Assembly (NCBI GenBank): GCA_030765045.1
Contig: CM060974.1
Coordinates: forward strand, 52,398,839 to 52,462,838
Direction of reading: 5' to 3'
Length of the DNA: 64,000 bases
DNA from: Tenodera sinensis
Lineage: Eukaryota > Arthropoda > Insecta > Mantodea > Mantidae
Part shown: positions 20,773 through 31,150 of the stretch, one piece after another
How the letters are laid out: each line of letters opens with the position of its first letter
Position numbering within the stretch: the first letter of the stretch is position 1
Notes under the pieces: generated by a model
The model's database searches: none
The model's input: only the letters and a program-made list of their open reading frames with translations
What the model was told of the DNA's origin: nothing
Program-made: the position numbers and the translations under genes

Positions 20773-21305
20773 ATCTATTAGTCCCCCTCAGGGGTCCCCA
20801 TCTAGGGGATATGTGGTTGGCGACCACAAGGTACCCAAACTGAGCAGAACATTACTTCCACTTTCTGGTGTTTTCCTCCTCACTGTAGCTTTTCTATCTG
20901 ACCTTATGACCTTCCCTTGGTCATCTCTTATTCTCTACCAACCCCTATGCTAAGCTATGGAGTCTTTATTTTTCAGACCTTTCCATTTCTCTATAAACTC
21001 TTAACCTCTATCATGCTGACCTGCCATGACATGTAATTCATCCTCTGATTGGTAATCAGAAGATATGGTCCGTGCATTTATTTTGATAACTCTCCCAGTC
21101 AGGTCGGTGAGACCTGTAAATCAACGACAGGTGTGGTTCTCCAGGCATTCTGGGGGTTGCGAGAGAGTGATGTGACCGCCAAAACATAAAAATATGCTAC
21201 TCTCTGAAAAGCGGTGGCTATTACTGCTATTGTTCTCTTCGATATTGGAGAGCAAGAGGATTAATGACTTCATTATCAGAAATCCAGCATTAGCTAACAA
21301 CAATT
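20773..21305 (+). mobile_element. composite retroposon R plus LINE-X 3' end, copy 2
   Basis: Matches copy 1 (18885) throughout: CTCAGGGGTCCCCATCTAGG start, then CAACGACAGGTGTGGTTCTC. The switch to LINE-X sequence near 21240 occurs a few bases later than in copy 1 (GATATTGGAGAGCAAGAGG, without the preceding ATCAGTGAAAA). It ends in the LINE stop and ACAACAA. Confidence 0.75.
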
Positions 21306-22582
21306 TATTAGCCTTAGTTAAACTTGTCTTTTTCTTTTAATTCACTTATTTTCACCATATTCTCTTATGCTTTCCTTTTCCTGAGCTCATTACTATTTAA
21401 ATAACCCATTTGAATCTAAAATATAGTTTTCCGCCTCTTTTTCCAATGTTTCATAATCGTTTACTAATAATTTTCTGCACCTCATTTGTTCACTTTCTTC
21501 TTTTTTCTTTCACTTCCATATTCTTTTCCTCGCTCCATTTTCATTTATAATACCTACTTGGCTTTATTCCTAAACTTTTGTTTCCCGCGCTTCTTCCAAC
21601 CCTGAACCATTTCATTTAATCACTTTCTCTTCCATGTCACATGGCACTGATCACCATTTTCCTCTCCTTTTGGCTTCCTATATATTATAACATTATTCAA
21701 AATCCACCTGTTTAAGTTAATATCTTTCGAAATTTGTGCTGGCTTTTTCTGGTCAACCTTCTCCCATTCCAATCTACCCACATATGTAAAATCTGTTTCC
21801 CTGTCCTCCCATTCTATGTGGTTGAACCCCACATCTTCTTGTTCTATCTGTTTATTTCCATATAACTTTGAAATTGCTCCTTTGTCGCTTACTAGTTTGA
21901 CACCACCATCTTTATTCCCTGTGGAATTGCTACAACCAATCATATGTTCTTTCTTCCTCTCGGTCACCTCATCACTTGCTAATTTCCCCTTCTCTCCCTC
22001 TTGTTTTCCTCTCACAGCTGTCCTTGGGGTAATGCTTTCCCCTTCTCAGCAATTCTTTGAAACATGACAAGATGACTTAGCTTTCTGTGTTTCAGGTCTT
22101 GTGTCTTCATGATTTTCCACTGCAGTGTCCATTAGTTCATTCTTTTCCTCTATATTTTGTCCATCTGTTCATAATTTAAAATCAAATATATGCCTGCTTC
22201 CCCTGACCTTTTGTTCGCCTTCTCTGTTCTATTAATTTCTTCATTTGCTGCCTTTTGTCATATGATAAGTCTTTGTTGATAAAGATGTTTGTTCTTTTCA
22301 GTAATTTTGCCTGTTTCAGTATAAGTTGTATATGTACTTGTAAATTTTACTGATCTTGGCGCCAAATAAGAAGGGATTAACAGTGGTGGAAGGGTCTAAA
22401 TGAACAGGAGGAGATGGATGCATCATGGCGATCGCCATGGTAATGAAAAGAGCAACCAATTAGAGCTAAGATGTTTCCATGGCAACGTTAAATGCTAAAC
22501 CAATGTTGTCGATATTTAACATGTGATTAATATGTGCCTAACCTGCAATCTAGCAGTAACATAAGCTGTGCATCTTATCTTG
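21306..22582. other. spacer; one charged minus-strand open frame (21620-22015)
   Basis: The 131-codon frame 22015-21620 (minus) is very rich in Lys, Glu and Asp, with DFTYVGRLEWEKVDQ and LNRWILNNVIIYRK. No family is recognised. It may be a decayed LINE ORF1 or similar, since neighbouring minus-strand frames are also Lys/Glu-rich. Not convincing as a gene. Confidence 0.3.
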
Positions 22583-22826
22583 TTGTTGTTGTAGTGTTTA
22601 ACGCCCGCTTTAACTACTACGGCACCGCAGGCGGTGACACTGATGATACATGGAATGAAGATGGAGCACCGGTGGAAAGAGATGGCGGGGGAAACCGGAG
22701 AACCCGGAGAAAACCCGCCCTGACGCCGCTTCGTCCACCACGAATACCACATGCGGGTCCCTGGGATCGAACCCGGGCCGCCTAGGTGGTAGGCGAGCGC
22801 GCTAACCGCTCGGCCACAGCGCCGCC
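22583..22826 (-). mobile_element. tRNA-derived SINE, family A (subfamily A2), copy 3
   Basis: On the minus strand the head is very well kept: GTGGCCGAGCGGTTAGCGCG (box A) and GGGTTCGATCCCAGG (box B). The shared A body follows, with GGCGGGTTTTCTCCGGG. The 3' end differs from A1: GCGGTGCCGTAGTAGTTAAA, GCGGGCGTTAAACACTAC and an AACAACAA tail. Split promoter boxes mean possible RNA polymerase III transcription. It is an apparently young copy. Confidence 0.9.
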
Positions 22827-23103
22827 GCGTCTTATCTTGTTTTCCCTGCAATATATATAACGTCTCCCTCCAGCTCCAGCTTGCAAAGTTTGTATCAGAG
22901 ATTGTGTGTGTGCTGACAAATTTGTTTGCATCATTCTATTTATTGTGGTTATTTGCCTTGTATTTATGTATGTCTGAATCTGTGTATCTGTCCGTATGTT
23001 GTGAACATTTACAACTGTCTCACTCTTTTAATAAATAATTATGTCCAAAAATATTGACAAAGACGGGTAGCCAAACAAAAAAAAAGCTTACGTACTCGGG
23101 AAG

Positions 23104-23480
23104 TGACTGAAATTGTGTTTGGTAAGGTACATTTCCCAATTAAAGGATTATGCAGTTGATGGTATTGCTGAAGAACATGGTTGCAAAATTGTTTGGTGTT
23201 GCCCTTTCCTGGTGTACTACGATTTAATTTGGACGGAAGTAAAGGGTTACATTGTGTGAAACAACAAAGATTTCACTGTGTTGTGTGTAATAAAGCTACA
23301 TCAATAAAAAGCTGAAAACTATGAACAAGTGGTTACCGATACAAAGGGCATAATAACTGCCACATGGGAAAATGGAGTCTTAAAAGCAAGGATAGAACAG
23401 TTTGTCATTTCCGCAGTTAATTCCAGTAACAACAGCAATAATGCAAGCAATTCAGATGTCAGCATTAAAATTCCACAGGT
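23104..23480 (+). pseudogene. DDE-type transposase C-terminal relic
   Basis: Translation gives AVDGIAEEHGCKIVWCCPF, DLIWTEVKGYIV and then ARIEQFVISAVNSS. The order resembles the end of IS630/Tc1-class transposases, where an NPIE-type motif precedes LIW..VK. That motif is lost here and stops are present. The Asn/Ser-rich ending suits such proteins. Family assignment is uncertain. Confidence 0.4.
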
Positions 23481-23681
23481 ATGTTTCTTTTGTTAACATT
23501 AACCTTTGCAGTGATATAATACTTCCATTTTCCATCCTTTGCACATAGATGAACTATTTTACTATTTTCGAATACAAATATAAATTATACCTGCGCTACA
23601 TTCCAAACGCAATCCGTCTTCTTGCACATAATGCCAGCACACTCTCCACGTGGCGTGATAAGCGGCAACATTGCCTATTGT

Positions 23682-24180
23682 TCACTGCCAACTGTCAGTA
23701 CCTTTCTTGTTCGGCACCAATAATAGAGTGTTTCTTCTTCCATTTCTTCTCCCGAATCTAAATGCTTCTTGTATTTCATAGTTCCTAGGGTTTACCTGTA
23801 GCTTCTTCTCCAGAAGTTCCTTTACCTCTTGCTTTGAATCGATGTCAGTCCTCTCTCCTATTCTAACGAACACCAAGTTACGCTTCCTACTTTTGTCCTC
23901 CCATTTTTCCTTTGATGTTTTCTAATTCTTCCTTTAGAATTTCTGCATTTTTAAGTATCTCTTCTTCTTTATCAACTAATTCTCTTCTGTTTACTTCTGT
24001 ACTCTTCTCCATTGCTAGTATTTTTCCTATTTCTCCCAGTTCTGCCATGACTTCTTCTACAGTATCTTTGCCGGGTATGTTCTTTGCATCCTTTTTCCTC
24101 TCAAGGGAGCAATCTCAGAAAACGTCTGCTCTGTCTTCTTGCTGGCTCAGTACCCCATTTTATTTGTGACATCTCTACAC
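23682..24180 (-). pseudogene. LINE ORF1 relic: coiled coil and RRM-like part
   Basis: Minus-strand frames encode a Glu/Lys-rich coiled coil (ELVDKEEEILKNAEILKEEL). After a frame change come VRIGERTDIDSKQEVKELLE and YEIQEAFRFGRRNGRRNTLL, which resemble the RRM-type RNA-binding part of L1/CR1-class ORF1 proteins. It carries frameshifts and no start. Confidence 0.5.
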
Positions 24181-24232
24181 ACATCCATATCACTGAAGCT
24201 CATTTTAGATTGCACATCTACGCATCCAAATT

Positions 24233-24655
24233 AGGAGTGAGGTTAATGTCTCTCCTTCTATCCGTTAGAATTATAGAACCTAAAAGGAAAGAAAAATATA
24301 TCAGTCATACTTGCAGTGAAGGATAAAAAATATGTCTAAGTGAAATTGGATAAGATAACTATGGCAACTATCCTTAACTACACATTGTTACAATTTCTGT
24401 AAATATCTTTCTGAGGGCATCTTGTTGGAAAAATGTGATTTAGTAATGGTGAAATTATCAACATGAGTGGAATGTTCTCCAAGATTTCTAGCGGGTGGAG
24501 AAAGACTCTTCTCAGTGTATATTCTCTCTATACTCAGTATATATAGTATAATGTGTAGGTATCTGAATGCTTAGGAAAACCAATTATATATTCATATCCA
24601 CTTTTGGTTCTTCTGATACCCTATAATTTAAATGGAATACAATGTCCTTTATATG
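24233..24655. other. no recognised feature
   Basis: AT-rich intronic sequence with no recognised repeat or frame. Confidence 0.5.
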
Positions 24656-24995
24656 TGAGGTGTAACAAAAATAATGGCAACATTGCTGTGGAAGTGAAAC
24701 TAGAGGGAATTATTTGTTGTCACTTTTACTACCTACATGTTAGTCTATGAGTTCCCTTCCAAAAAGTGGACTCTTCCATCAGGCTCACAGTGCATCCACT
24801 ATAGAGAGAGGAAGTTAATCTCCTTTTAAATACTACTCTGAGCTGTTATATTTCACCATATTTACAAAGCAGAAATAGTGATCTTGGATGAAAATTCAGT
24901 GTGCCTATGTTTGTGCAGCATGACATGTCATGAAAGTCTTGTTAAGGCATATGGGGAGACAGCATGACCATATAGGACTGGGTAGGTGTTGTTAT
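24656..24995 (+). mobile_element. mariner relic: terminal repeat and N-terminal transposase fragment
   Basis: The start GGTGTAACAAAAATAATGGC matches, in reverse, the end of the relic at 61890-62275. The fragment WMKIQCAYVCAA corresponds to the transposase N-terminus seen at 39.4 kb. The catalytic part is absent. Confidence 0.5.
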
Positions 24996-25367
24996 ATCCT
25001 CAACAGGCAGGTTATTGGCAAAGAAGAACCCGCTTTATTTGTTTCGTCTTCCATACCATTGTATCTCAGAAGATCACCATTTTTGTCTTAATTTGCCAAA
25101 ATGCCTTACTGAGTTATATATTATTATACTTTCCTGTAGCCAGTACTGATAAGTCAAACAATGTATCTACGTCTAAATTCTTTCCCCATTGCTTGGTTTG
25201 ACTGGGCTCTATTACATTGAAAGGTCAGATTTTCATTTCCATGCATCTATTATAGTCCAATTTGAAAACAAACATGGTGCTTTAACAGATAAATATGCTA
25301 TGCAGGACATTTAACTTGCACTATATAGATGACTGTGGAACTGTATGTTTGAATTCTTCTATTGCAG

Positions 25368-25399
25368 GATGAAGACTTTCCTCCAGAAACATGTTCAAG
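25368..25399 (+). CDS. C2H2 zinc-finger gene, 32-base middle exon
   Basis: A micro-exon encodes DEDFPPETCS and two bases of the next codon. It is bounded by TTCTTCTATTGCAG| and CAAG|GTAAGA. Entering in phase 0 from the donor at 16070 and leaving two bases into a codon, it restores exactly the frame of the finger exon at 38197; the joint codon reads Arg. The three exons together give 1,236 coding bases including the stop, an exact multiple of three. The exon is too short to be found by ORF length. Skipping it would shift the frame and remove the fingers. Confidence 0.8.
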
Positions 25400-25794
25400 G
25401 TAAGATTTATCTCTTGTCTATAGTTCTGTTAGAGACATGCTTCTTGTGTGATATTTTCCCTTAATTCTTATATAACTCTTACATTTATGTTATAGCATAT
25501 TTCTCATTGTGTTCGTGCATTTGTACAAATGAGAACATATTTTATAATTTTTATTAGAACACCTGTATGCTTTTTGTTTGTTTTTTGTTACTTTAAAGCT
25601 CTCAATGGTGAAATAATATGTGTAACACAAGTTCTAAGATACTTCCTCTGTTATTCCTTCTTTATTTTCTCTGTGTTTCTCTTATGTGTATTTCTCCTTT
25701 TTTAAATTGTTGCTGGCATGGTGTTTTAACTATTATTGTAGATTTCCCTTTTTTAGAACTGACTTTTACATGTGTGCAACTTTAATAAATGTGT

Positions 25795-26195
25795 GTGTCT
25801 AATGCCCTGGAGTTAATAAAACCATTCTCTGCCTGGCTTAATATTTGGAGATTAAATCTTCTTGGATTGTTAGATCTTCACATACTGCTGGATGCTTTTT
25901 ATCCAAATCCTTTGGTGCACAACATGCATAGGGGAGAGGTTACTAATCGTATTTTGTATAGATGTTTACTGAGAATGAGAAGATGAAAAAGTGACAGTTG
26001 ATTTTGTTGGAGAGTTTGGGATTGACTGAATTTTTTTTTCTTCATTTCTTGTCAGTTGAGATTTTTGTTCTAGTTTATAAATAATTTTGGATCCTTTCTT
26101 TGCTAACAAGTCTGCTTGTTCATTGCCAGTTTTTCCACAATGAGCTGCAATCCATTGGAAAGTATGATATGGAATTTTTGTAATTGGATTAATAT
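25795..26195 (-). mobile_element. LINE-X relic, 3' part (right of the Gypsy-like insertion in minus sense)
   Basis: Minus-strand translation gives YHTFQWIAAHCGKTGNEQAD and LLAKKGSK (end of RNase H), then LVTSPLCMLC and KHPAVCEDLTIQEDL (Cys-His C-terminus) to a stop near 25797. It is the continuation of 28865-31150. A 2.7-kb LTR element splits the RNase H domain between its acidic N-half and this C-half. Confidence 0.75.
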
Positions 26196-26418
26196 TGTCA
26201 CCGCGCCCGCCGCATCTAATTGCCGACAACAGCAGTGTCACCCATCGCATTATTGTCGGCACTACCGCAAAGGAGCCGAAGGAAAGAGACAGAGAATGTC
26301 CGCATTGTTGGGCGCTTGCCGAAAGAGAGAAAGGGGTAGAGGCTTCTGGAATTGTCTGCTTTGTATTTCACCGCAATAACTGAACTTTCCCGAAGCTTCC
26401 AGAACAGTGCCTGGGAGA

Positions 26419-26426
26419 TATAAATA
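26419..26426 (+). promoter_or_regulatory. TATA box of the 5' LTR
   Basis: TATAAATA in a GC-richer surrounding. The same motif is at the equivalent place in the 3' LTR. A polyadenylation signal (AATAAA, 26678) lies about 260 bases downstream, as expected for U3-R order. Confidence 0.6.
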
Positions 26427-26449
26427 GCGGTAATGTGTGAGAAGGAGAG

Positions 26450-26578
26450 ACAGACGTATGTGAAGCGTTGAGTTGTCGTGCCGACGGAAAAGTCAGACGT
26501 ATGTGAAGCGTTGAGTAGTCGTGCCGACGGAGAGGACAGACGTATGTGAAGCGTTGAGGAGTCGTGCCGACGGAGAAG
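26450..26578 (+). repeat. three tandem 43-base units inside the LTR
   Basis: Each unit starts CAGACGTATGTGAAGCGTTG and contains GTCGTGCCGACGG. The three differ by a few bases. The array is also in the 3' LTR (28573-28700). It lies just downstream of the TATA box and so is probably transcribed. Confidence 0.85.
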
Positions 26579-26742
26579 GGACAGTTCTTTGTGTTAAAAA
26601 TTCGGAGCCGTGCTGTTGGAGAATCGGAAAAGACATTCTTGCTGTTGCAACGAGTGTACAAAGTTACTGTTTACGGAAATAAAAGTGTTTCTTTATCTCG
26701 ACTACATCTTTACTCTTTACTTCACACCAAAAAAAGTCACAC

Positions 26743-26763
26743 TGGTGTCAGAAGTGGGATTCG
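26743..26763 (+). other. primer-binding site, tRNA-Leu type
   Basis: TGGTGTCAGAAGTGGGATTC begins one base after the 5' LTR. It is complementary to a 3' end of ...CCCACTTCTGACACCA, as found in leucine tRNAs. Confidence 0.7.
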
Positions 26764-26820
26764 TCGAATTGCTTCTAGTTTCGTTACATCGTCGTTAGAA
26801 GTTGCAACGTTAGAACCAAG

Positions 26821-27765
26821 ATGGAGGGAGATTCGGAAACCAGGATGATGGCAATGAAAGAATTATTCGCCGAAATGAAGACGGCAAACGACAACCTCGC
26901 TACCAAAATGGAAACGTTAAACGACAACCTCGCTGCCTAGCTGAAAGAGATGAAGACGGCAAACAACAACCTCGTTGCCAAAATGAAGACGAGAAACGAC
27001 ATCCTCGCTGCCGAGCTGAAAGAGATGAAGACGGAGCTATTGGCGAAAATTGACGGCGAACTGATTGGCGTGACGGAAGACGTGGAAGAACTCGGCGAAA
27101 AGGTGGAAGACCTCTGCCAGCACGTGGACGTCGTGGAGGACGACGGGGAACGTCTTGGCGCCCTGGTAGTAAGAGTTGACGAGAGCGTCAAAGTACTGGA
27201 TGCCAGGGGCAGACGGAATAGCGCGGACCCGGGGAGGGAGCACCTAGTGGCCGAGGCGACAGTTGCGCCCGTTTCAGATGTGAGGGAAGACGTGGAACAA
27301 CTCGGCGAACTGATTGGCGTGACGGAAGACGTGGAACAACTCGGCGAACTGATTAGCGTGACGGAAGACGTGGAACAACTCGGCGAACTGATTGGCGTGA
27401 CGGAAGTCGTGGAACAACTCGGCGAACTGACTGGCGTGATGGAAGACGTGGAAGAACTCGGCGAAAAGGTGGAAGACCTCTGCCAGCATGTGGACGTCGT
27501 GGAGGACGACGGGGAACGTCTTGGCGCCCTGGTAGTAAGAATTGACGAGAGCGTCAAGGTACTGGATGCCAGGGGCAGAGGGAATAGCGCGGACCCGGGG
27601 AGGGAGCACCTAGTGGCCGAGGCGACAGTTGCACCCGTTTCAGATAACGAAAGTATACGTCTCGGGGAAGACAAAGGGGCAGTTCAGGGACGTCGTCGAG
27701 GATCCTCTGGAGGAGTGTGTCGGGTACGTAATCAACTAGGATATGACGTGGAGGACGATCAGTAG
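26821..27765 (+). pseudogene. Gag-like coiled-coil protein with internal repeats, one premature stop
   Basis: The ATG at 26821 starts MEGDSETRMMAMKELFAEMK. An in-frame TAG at 26938 interrupts it, and the frame then stays open to 27765. The product is almost entirely acidic heptad-like sequence. A block beginning VEELGEKVEDLCQHVDVVED occurs twice (27082 and 27449), and between them a 13-residue unit of the VEQLGELIGVTED type repeats about four times. No zinc knuckle or capsid fold is recognised, so Gag is inferred from position between primer site and protease remnant. It could instead be a derived, repeat-expanded linker. One stop makes this copy unlikely to yield full protein. Confidence 0.65.
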
Positions 27766-27874
27766 GGAAGCGCACAAGCAAACGAGCAACACGCGAGAAC
27801 CGACTTGGCGTGGGACATGGGGAGACCGTCGGAGCCATCCAATCACCTGACGCATAGTGCCATGAACGGAAGAA

Positions 27875-28000
27875 TGGCGGACATCATCGTGGACGGCAGG
27901 ATACAGGAGAGGCCGTGCCGAGCACGAGTGAACACGAGTGCAGCGGTGGACGCGACTCGCGCGGATGTGGCGGGATTTGTTGCCGGACCCATCGGAAGCA
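27875..28000 (+). pseudogene. aspartic protease remnant of the LTR element
   Basis: The frame opened at 27805 contains ADIIVDGRIQERPCRARV followed by NTSAAVDATRADVAGF. This has the layout of a Gypsy-type protease, but the catalytic Asp-Thr-Gly position reads Asn-Thr-Ser. No folding core follows and the frame runs into Arg-rich sequence. Function is lost. Confidence 0.4.
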
Positions 28001-28300
28001 AGGTGGCTGCGAAGGTGCGCCAGAGAGGTCGGCGGACATGGTACCCAGTGAGCCGTTTCCAAGTGCGCAGGATGGCCCGTCAACACACCAGGAAGAAGAG
28101 CAACTGGACGAGGGATCGCAAGACCGGCGGTACTGTTGCAGAATTTCGAAGCAGGATGGCATACATCGTCCTACCCGGACCAAGGGACACTATCCAACAG
28201 CGATACCTAGGATTGTGCCTCCTGGAGAAGAGGTTCGATGGGTTAGTCCACCGGGGCGCAAGGGAGATGCCGCAGTGTAAGTGCTGGTCGGGACGACCAG

Positions 28301-28317
28301 CTCTGAGGAGGGAGCAG
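28301..28317 (+). other. probable polypurine tract
   Basis: The bases just before the 3' LTR (CTCTGAGGAGGGAGCAG) are purine-rich, where the plus-strand primer of an LTR element is expected. Confidence 0.5.
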
Positions 28318-28864
28318 TGTCACCGCGCCCGCCGCATCTAATTGCCGACAACAGCAGTGTCACCCATCGCATTATTGTCGGCACTACCGCAAAGGAGCCG
28401 AAGGAAAGAGACAGAGAATGGCCGCATTGTTGGGCGCTTGCCGAAAGAGAGAAAGGGGTAGAGGCTTCTGGAATTGTCTGCTTTGTATTTCACCGCAATA
28501 ACTGAACTTTCCCGAAGCTTCCAGAACAGTGCCTGGGAGGTATAAATAGCGGTAATGTGCGAGAAGGAGAGACAGACGTATGTGAAGCGTTGAGTAGTCG
28601 TGCCGACGGAAAAGTCAGACGTATGTGAAGCGTTGAGTAGTCGTGCCGACGGAGAGGACAGACGTATGTGAAGCGTTGAGGAGTCGTGCCGACGGAGAAG
28701 GGACAGTTCTTTGTGTTAAAAATTCGGAGCCGTGCTGTTGGAGAATCGGAAAAGACTTTCTTGCTGTTGCAACGAATGTACAAAGTTACTGTTTACGGAA
28801 ATAAAAGTGTTTCTTTATCTCGACTACATCTCTCTTCTTTACTTTACACCCACCAAAAGTCACA
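28318..28864 (+). repeat. 3' LTR
   Basis: A near copy of 26196-26741 with the same TATA, 43-base triplet and AATAAA. It is followed by ATAT, the target duplication. Confidence 0.9.
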
Positions 28865-31150
28865 ATATATTTGTATTTCATGTATTTTTGCAGTTTTTGG
28901 ATAATCTGTTGATATTATAGCTTGAATTGCAGCTTTGGAATCAGATATGACTATATTGGTAAATTTGTATTGTATAATAAGTAAATTTTGTAATGATACA
29001 TAGCATCAATTTCTCCATCAAAGTTGGTGGAATTGTCTCCAATATGTTCATAAAAGGAGAATAACTTGCAAGTGGCACCTGCACCTCTATCTTGACTGAA
29101 AAGGGAGCCATTGGTATAGATGGGCATGTTGTTTAGCTTCTGTAGGAGTGACATGTGTTTGTAAAATTTTTAAGTAGATCCAGATGATGGTTCACTTCTA
29201 AGATATTCAATAGATTATTGATACGTGTGAATGGTTCTATTTCAGATGGGTAATTTATATTGTTGTACAATTCTTGTACTCCCTGTATCACATCTTTTGA
29301 GTTTTTAAAGTATTGATAGAATTATGGCATTTTTCCCAATTGTTATTATTGGGTAGTCCCATAATTTATTCATAGGTTAAAATAACTTGTTCTTCGAGAT
29401 CCATTGTGATAGATTTATTGCATGTTACGGCTTGTAATGCTATAATTGGAGTGGTTTTAATTGCTCCAGTTATTAATCTGAGAGCTTCATTTTGAGTATG
29501 TTGGAAGTACTGCTAAGGTTGAGGGGGATGCAGTTATAAGAAGTTCACCACTATACTTGTGAGTTAGTTTTATGTACATGTTGTATGTTGAACTGAGTAT
29601 TTTTTGAACATCCCTATTTTGTTCCAGCTAGACGTTTTAATATTTAAAGTCATTGGTGGCTTTATCTGAGAGGTAGAACCAACAGTAAGTTGGCATAACT
29701 GAATAACATTTACCATCTGGTGGCTTTATCCTTCATATTTTTAATGGGATTTTTCCATGTTAGTTTTTCGTCAAAAAGTATACCAAGGTATCGTGCATTT
29801 TCAGTTCTAGGTAACAGGGTATTATTGTATGATAAGGAGATATTGCCTGATTTATTTATTAACGAAAAGAATTGAAAGTTGCTTTTATCAGTATTAACTT
29901 GCATAAAGTTGTTTTTGTACCAATATTTGATTTTGAATAAGGAGTTTTGAAGTGATGAAATTAGATCTTCAGTCTCTTGTGAATTCTTAGAATTCCAGAT
30001 TACTAAATCATCAGCTTGTAATGCAGTTTTAATGCCATTGTTTTATCTTTTCTGGAAGATCGTTTATATACATATTAAATGAAATAGTACTAAGTACAGC
30101 TTCTTGGAGTAATCCAAGATTTTTTTCCTTATATTTTGACATTGCAGAGCCGTAGGATGTCACCATACCTTTTGGTGATGAACTCTGAAAGCCAACAAAG
30201 CATGTTATGGCTGATTCCAATTTGTTGTAGCTTCGTAATGAGGTCGTATCTCCAAACATTGTCGTATGCTGATTTAAGTTGATAAATGCAGCTAAGTATT
30301 TTGATTTTTGTTAAAGCCTTTGATATCCTGACTGATTAGCTGTTTATTTGTTGAATGATTCTTTCCTAAAACCCGCTTGACAAGGGGACAAAAGGTTATG
30401 TTGTTCGAGGTCCCAATTTAGGTGAGGTGAAATCATTCTTTTCATGATTTCTGCCAGGATACTAGTTAAAGATATGGGTCTGTAACTCTTGATATTATCT
30501 GATGGTTTGCCTGGATTTTTGCATTGGAATTATGATGGCTTTTTCCCAGATAGCTGGAACAGAAGTTTTCCAGGTGATTGTATAAGTTGAGCAATATGTT
30601 TCTTCCTTGATATCCCAATTTTTCTATAAATTCTGGATGAATTCTGTCGGCTTGGAGCTTTATGATTGGATGAATTTTTAATTGCTGTATTAAGTTCAAT
30701 AATATTAAAGTCTCACGAAAATATTTCATCTGTTGAGGTTAAATATGGAATATACTTGTTTTTGTTTGATTTGATTTCTTTGTTTAGGATTTTTTCCTTT
30801 TTTATATGCTCAGAGTTTTGGTGGTTTAAAAGTTGAGTTAAATGCATTTGATGTTTTGGAACTGTTTCTTTTTTAATATTTAACATATAAGTGTGGACTT
30901 TTTAAGTGTCTTTTCTATAATCAATATTTACAATAAATGTATTAAAGGAATTCGTTTTAGCAATTAATGCTGCTTTTTTAAACAATTACTGCTTTGTTTT
31001 TCCAGTTAAGCATGTTCTCCTGATCATTCTTTGCTTCAGCTAAATTTCTTCCCAACTCTTATTCATTTTTTAGGTTCTCTAAGTTTTTGGTGTAAAAAGG
31101 TCTTTAATAAGTTAGATCTTATTAAAACACATGGTTTACGTCAAATAATC
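28865..31150 (-). mobile_element. LINE-X relic: endonuclease-RT linker, RT and start of RNase H
   Basis: Read from high to low coordinates. RIHPEFIEKLGYQGRNILLN precedes RT near 30650. RPISLTSILAEIMK and CQAGFRK follow near 30400-30300, in broken frames. GLLQEAVLSTISFNMYINDL lies near 30090, and LQADDLVIW (the YADD-equivalent block) near 30010. Next come FFSLINKSGNIS and YLGILFDEKLTW, then RNase H from YTNGSLFSQDRGAG to NFDGEIDAM. The catalytic Asp of the first RNase H motif reads Asn. Many frame changes are present. With 25795-26195 this is the longest LINE-X copy here. Confidence 0.8.

Larger units (their letters stand above)
26196..26741 (+). repeat. 5' LTR
   Basis: It holds a TATA-like TATAAATA at 26419, three tandem 43-base units in the presumed transcribed part and AATAAA at 26678. 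It differs from the 3' LTR at roughly a dozen bases, most visibly in the last 30. Confidence 0.9.
26196..28864 (+). mobile_element. Gypsy-like LTR retrotransposon with most of pol missing
   Basis: Two LTRs (26196-26741 and 28318-28864), about 97% alike by eye, begin TGTCACCG and end GTCACA. They flank 1,576 internal bases. A 4-base target duplication ATAT is present on both sides (26192-26195, 28865-28868). The internal part has a primer-binding site, a repetitive coiled-coil Gag-like frame and traces of a protease. There is no reverse transcriptase, RNase H or integrase. It is a non-autonomous deletion derivative that would need another element's enzymes. It lies in intron 2 of the zinc-finger gene, inside LINE-X. 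Confidence 0.9.

Noticed and set aside
22750..22826. tRNA-like sequence with good box A and box B
   Set aside because: It is the head of SINE A copy 3 (minus); the body and tail continue and there is no mature tRNA 3' end.
26116..26383. Frames crossing the 5' LTR edge
   Set aside because: They read from LINE-X remains into the LTR; repeated at the 3' LTR.
27274..27674. Minus-strand Ser/Thr- and Phe/His-rich frames in the LTR element
   Set aside because: Mirror frames of the repetitive coiled-coil sequence on the + strand.
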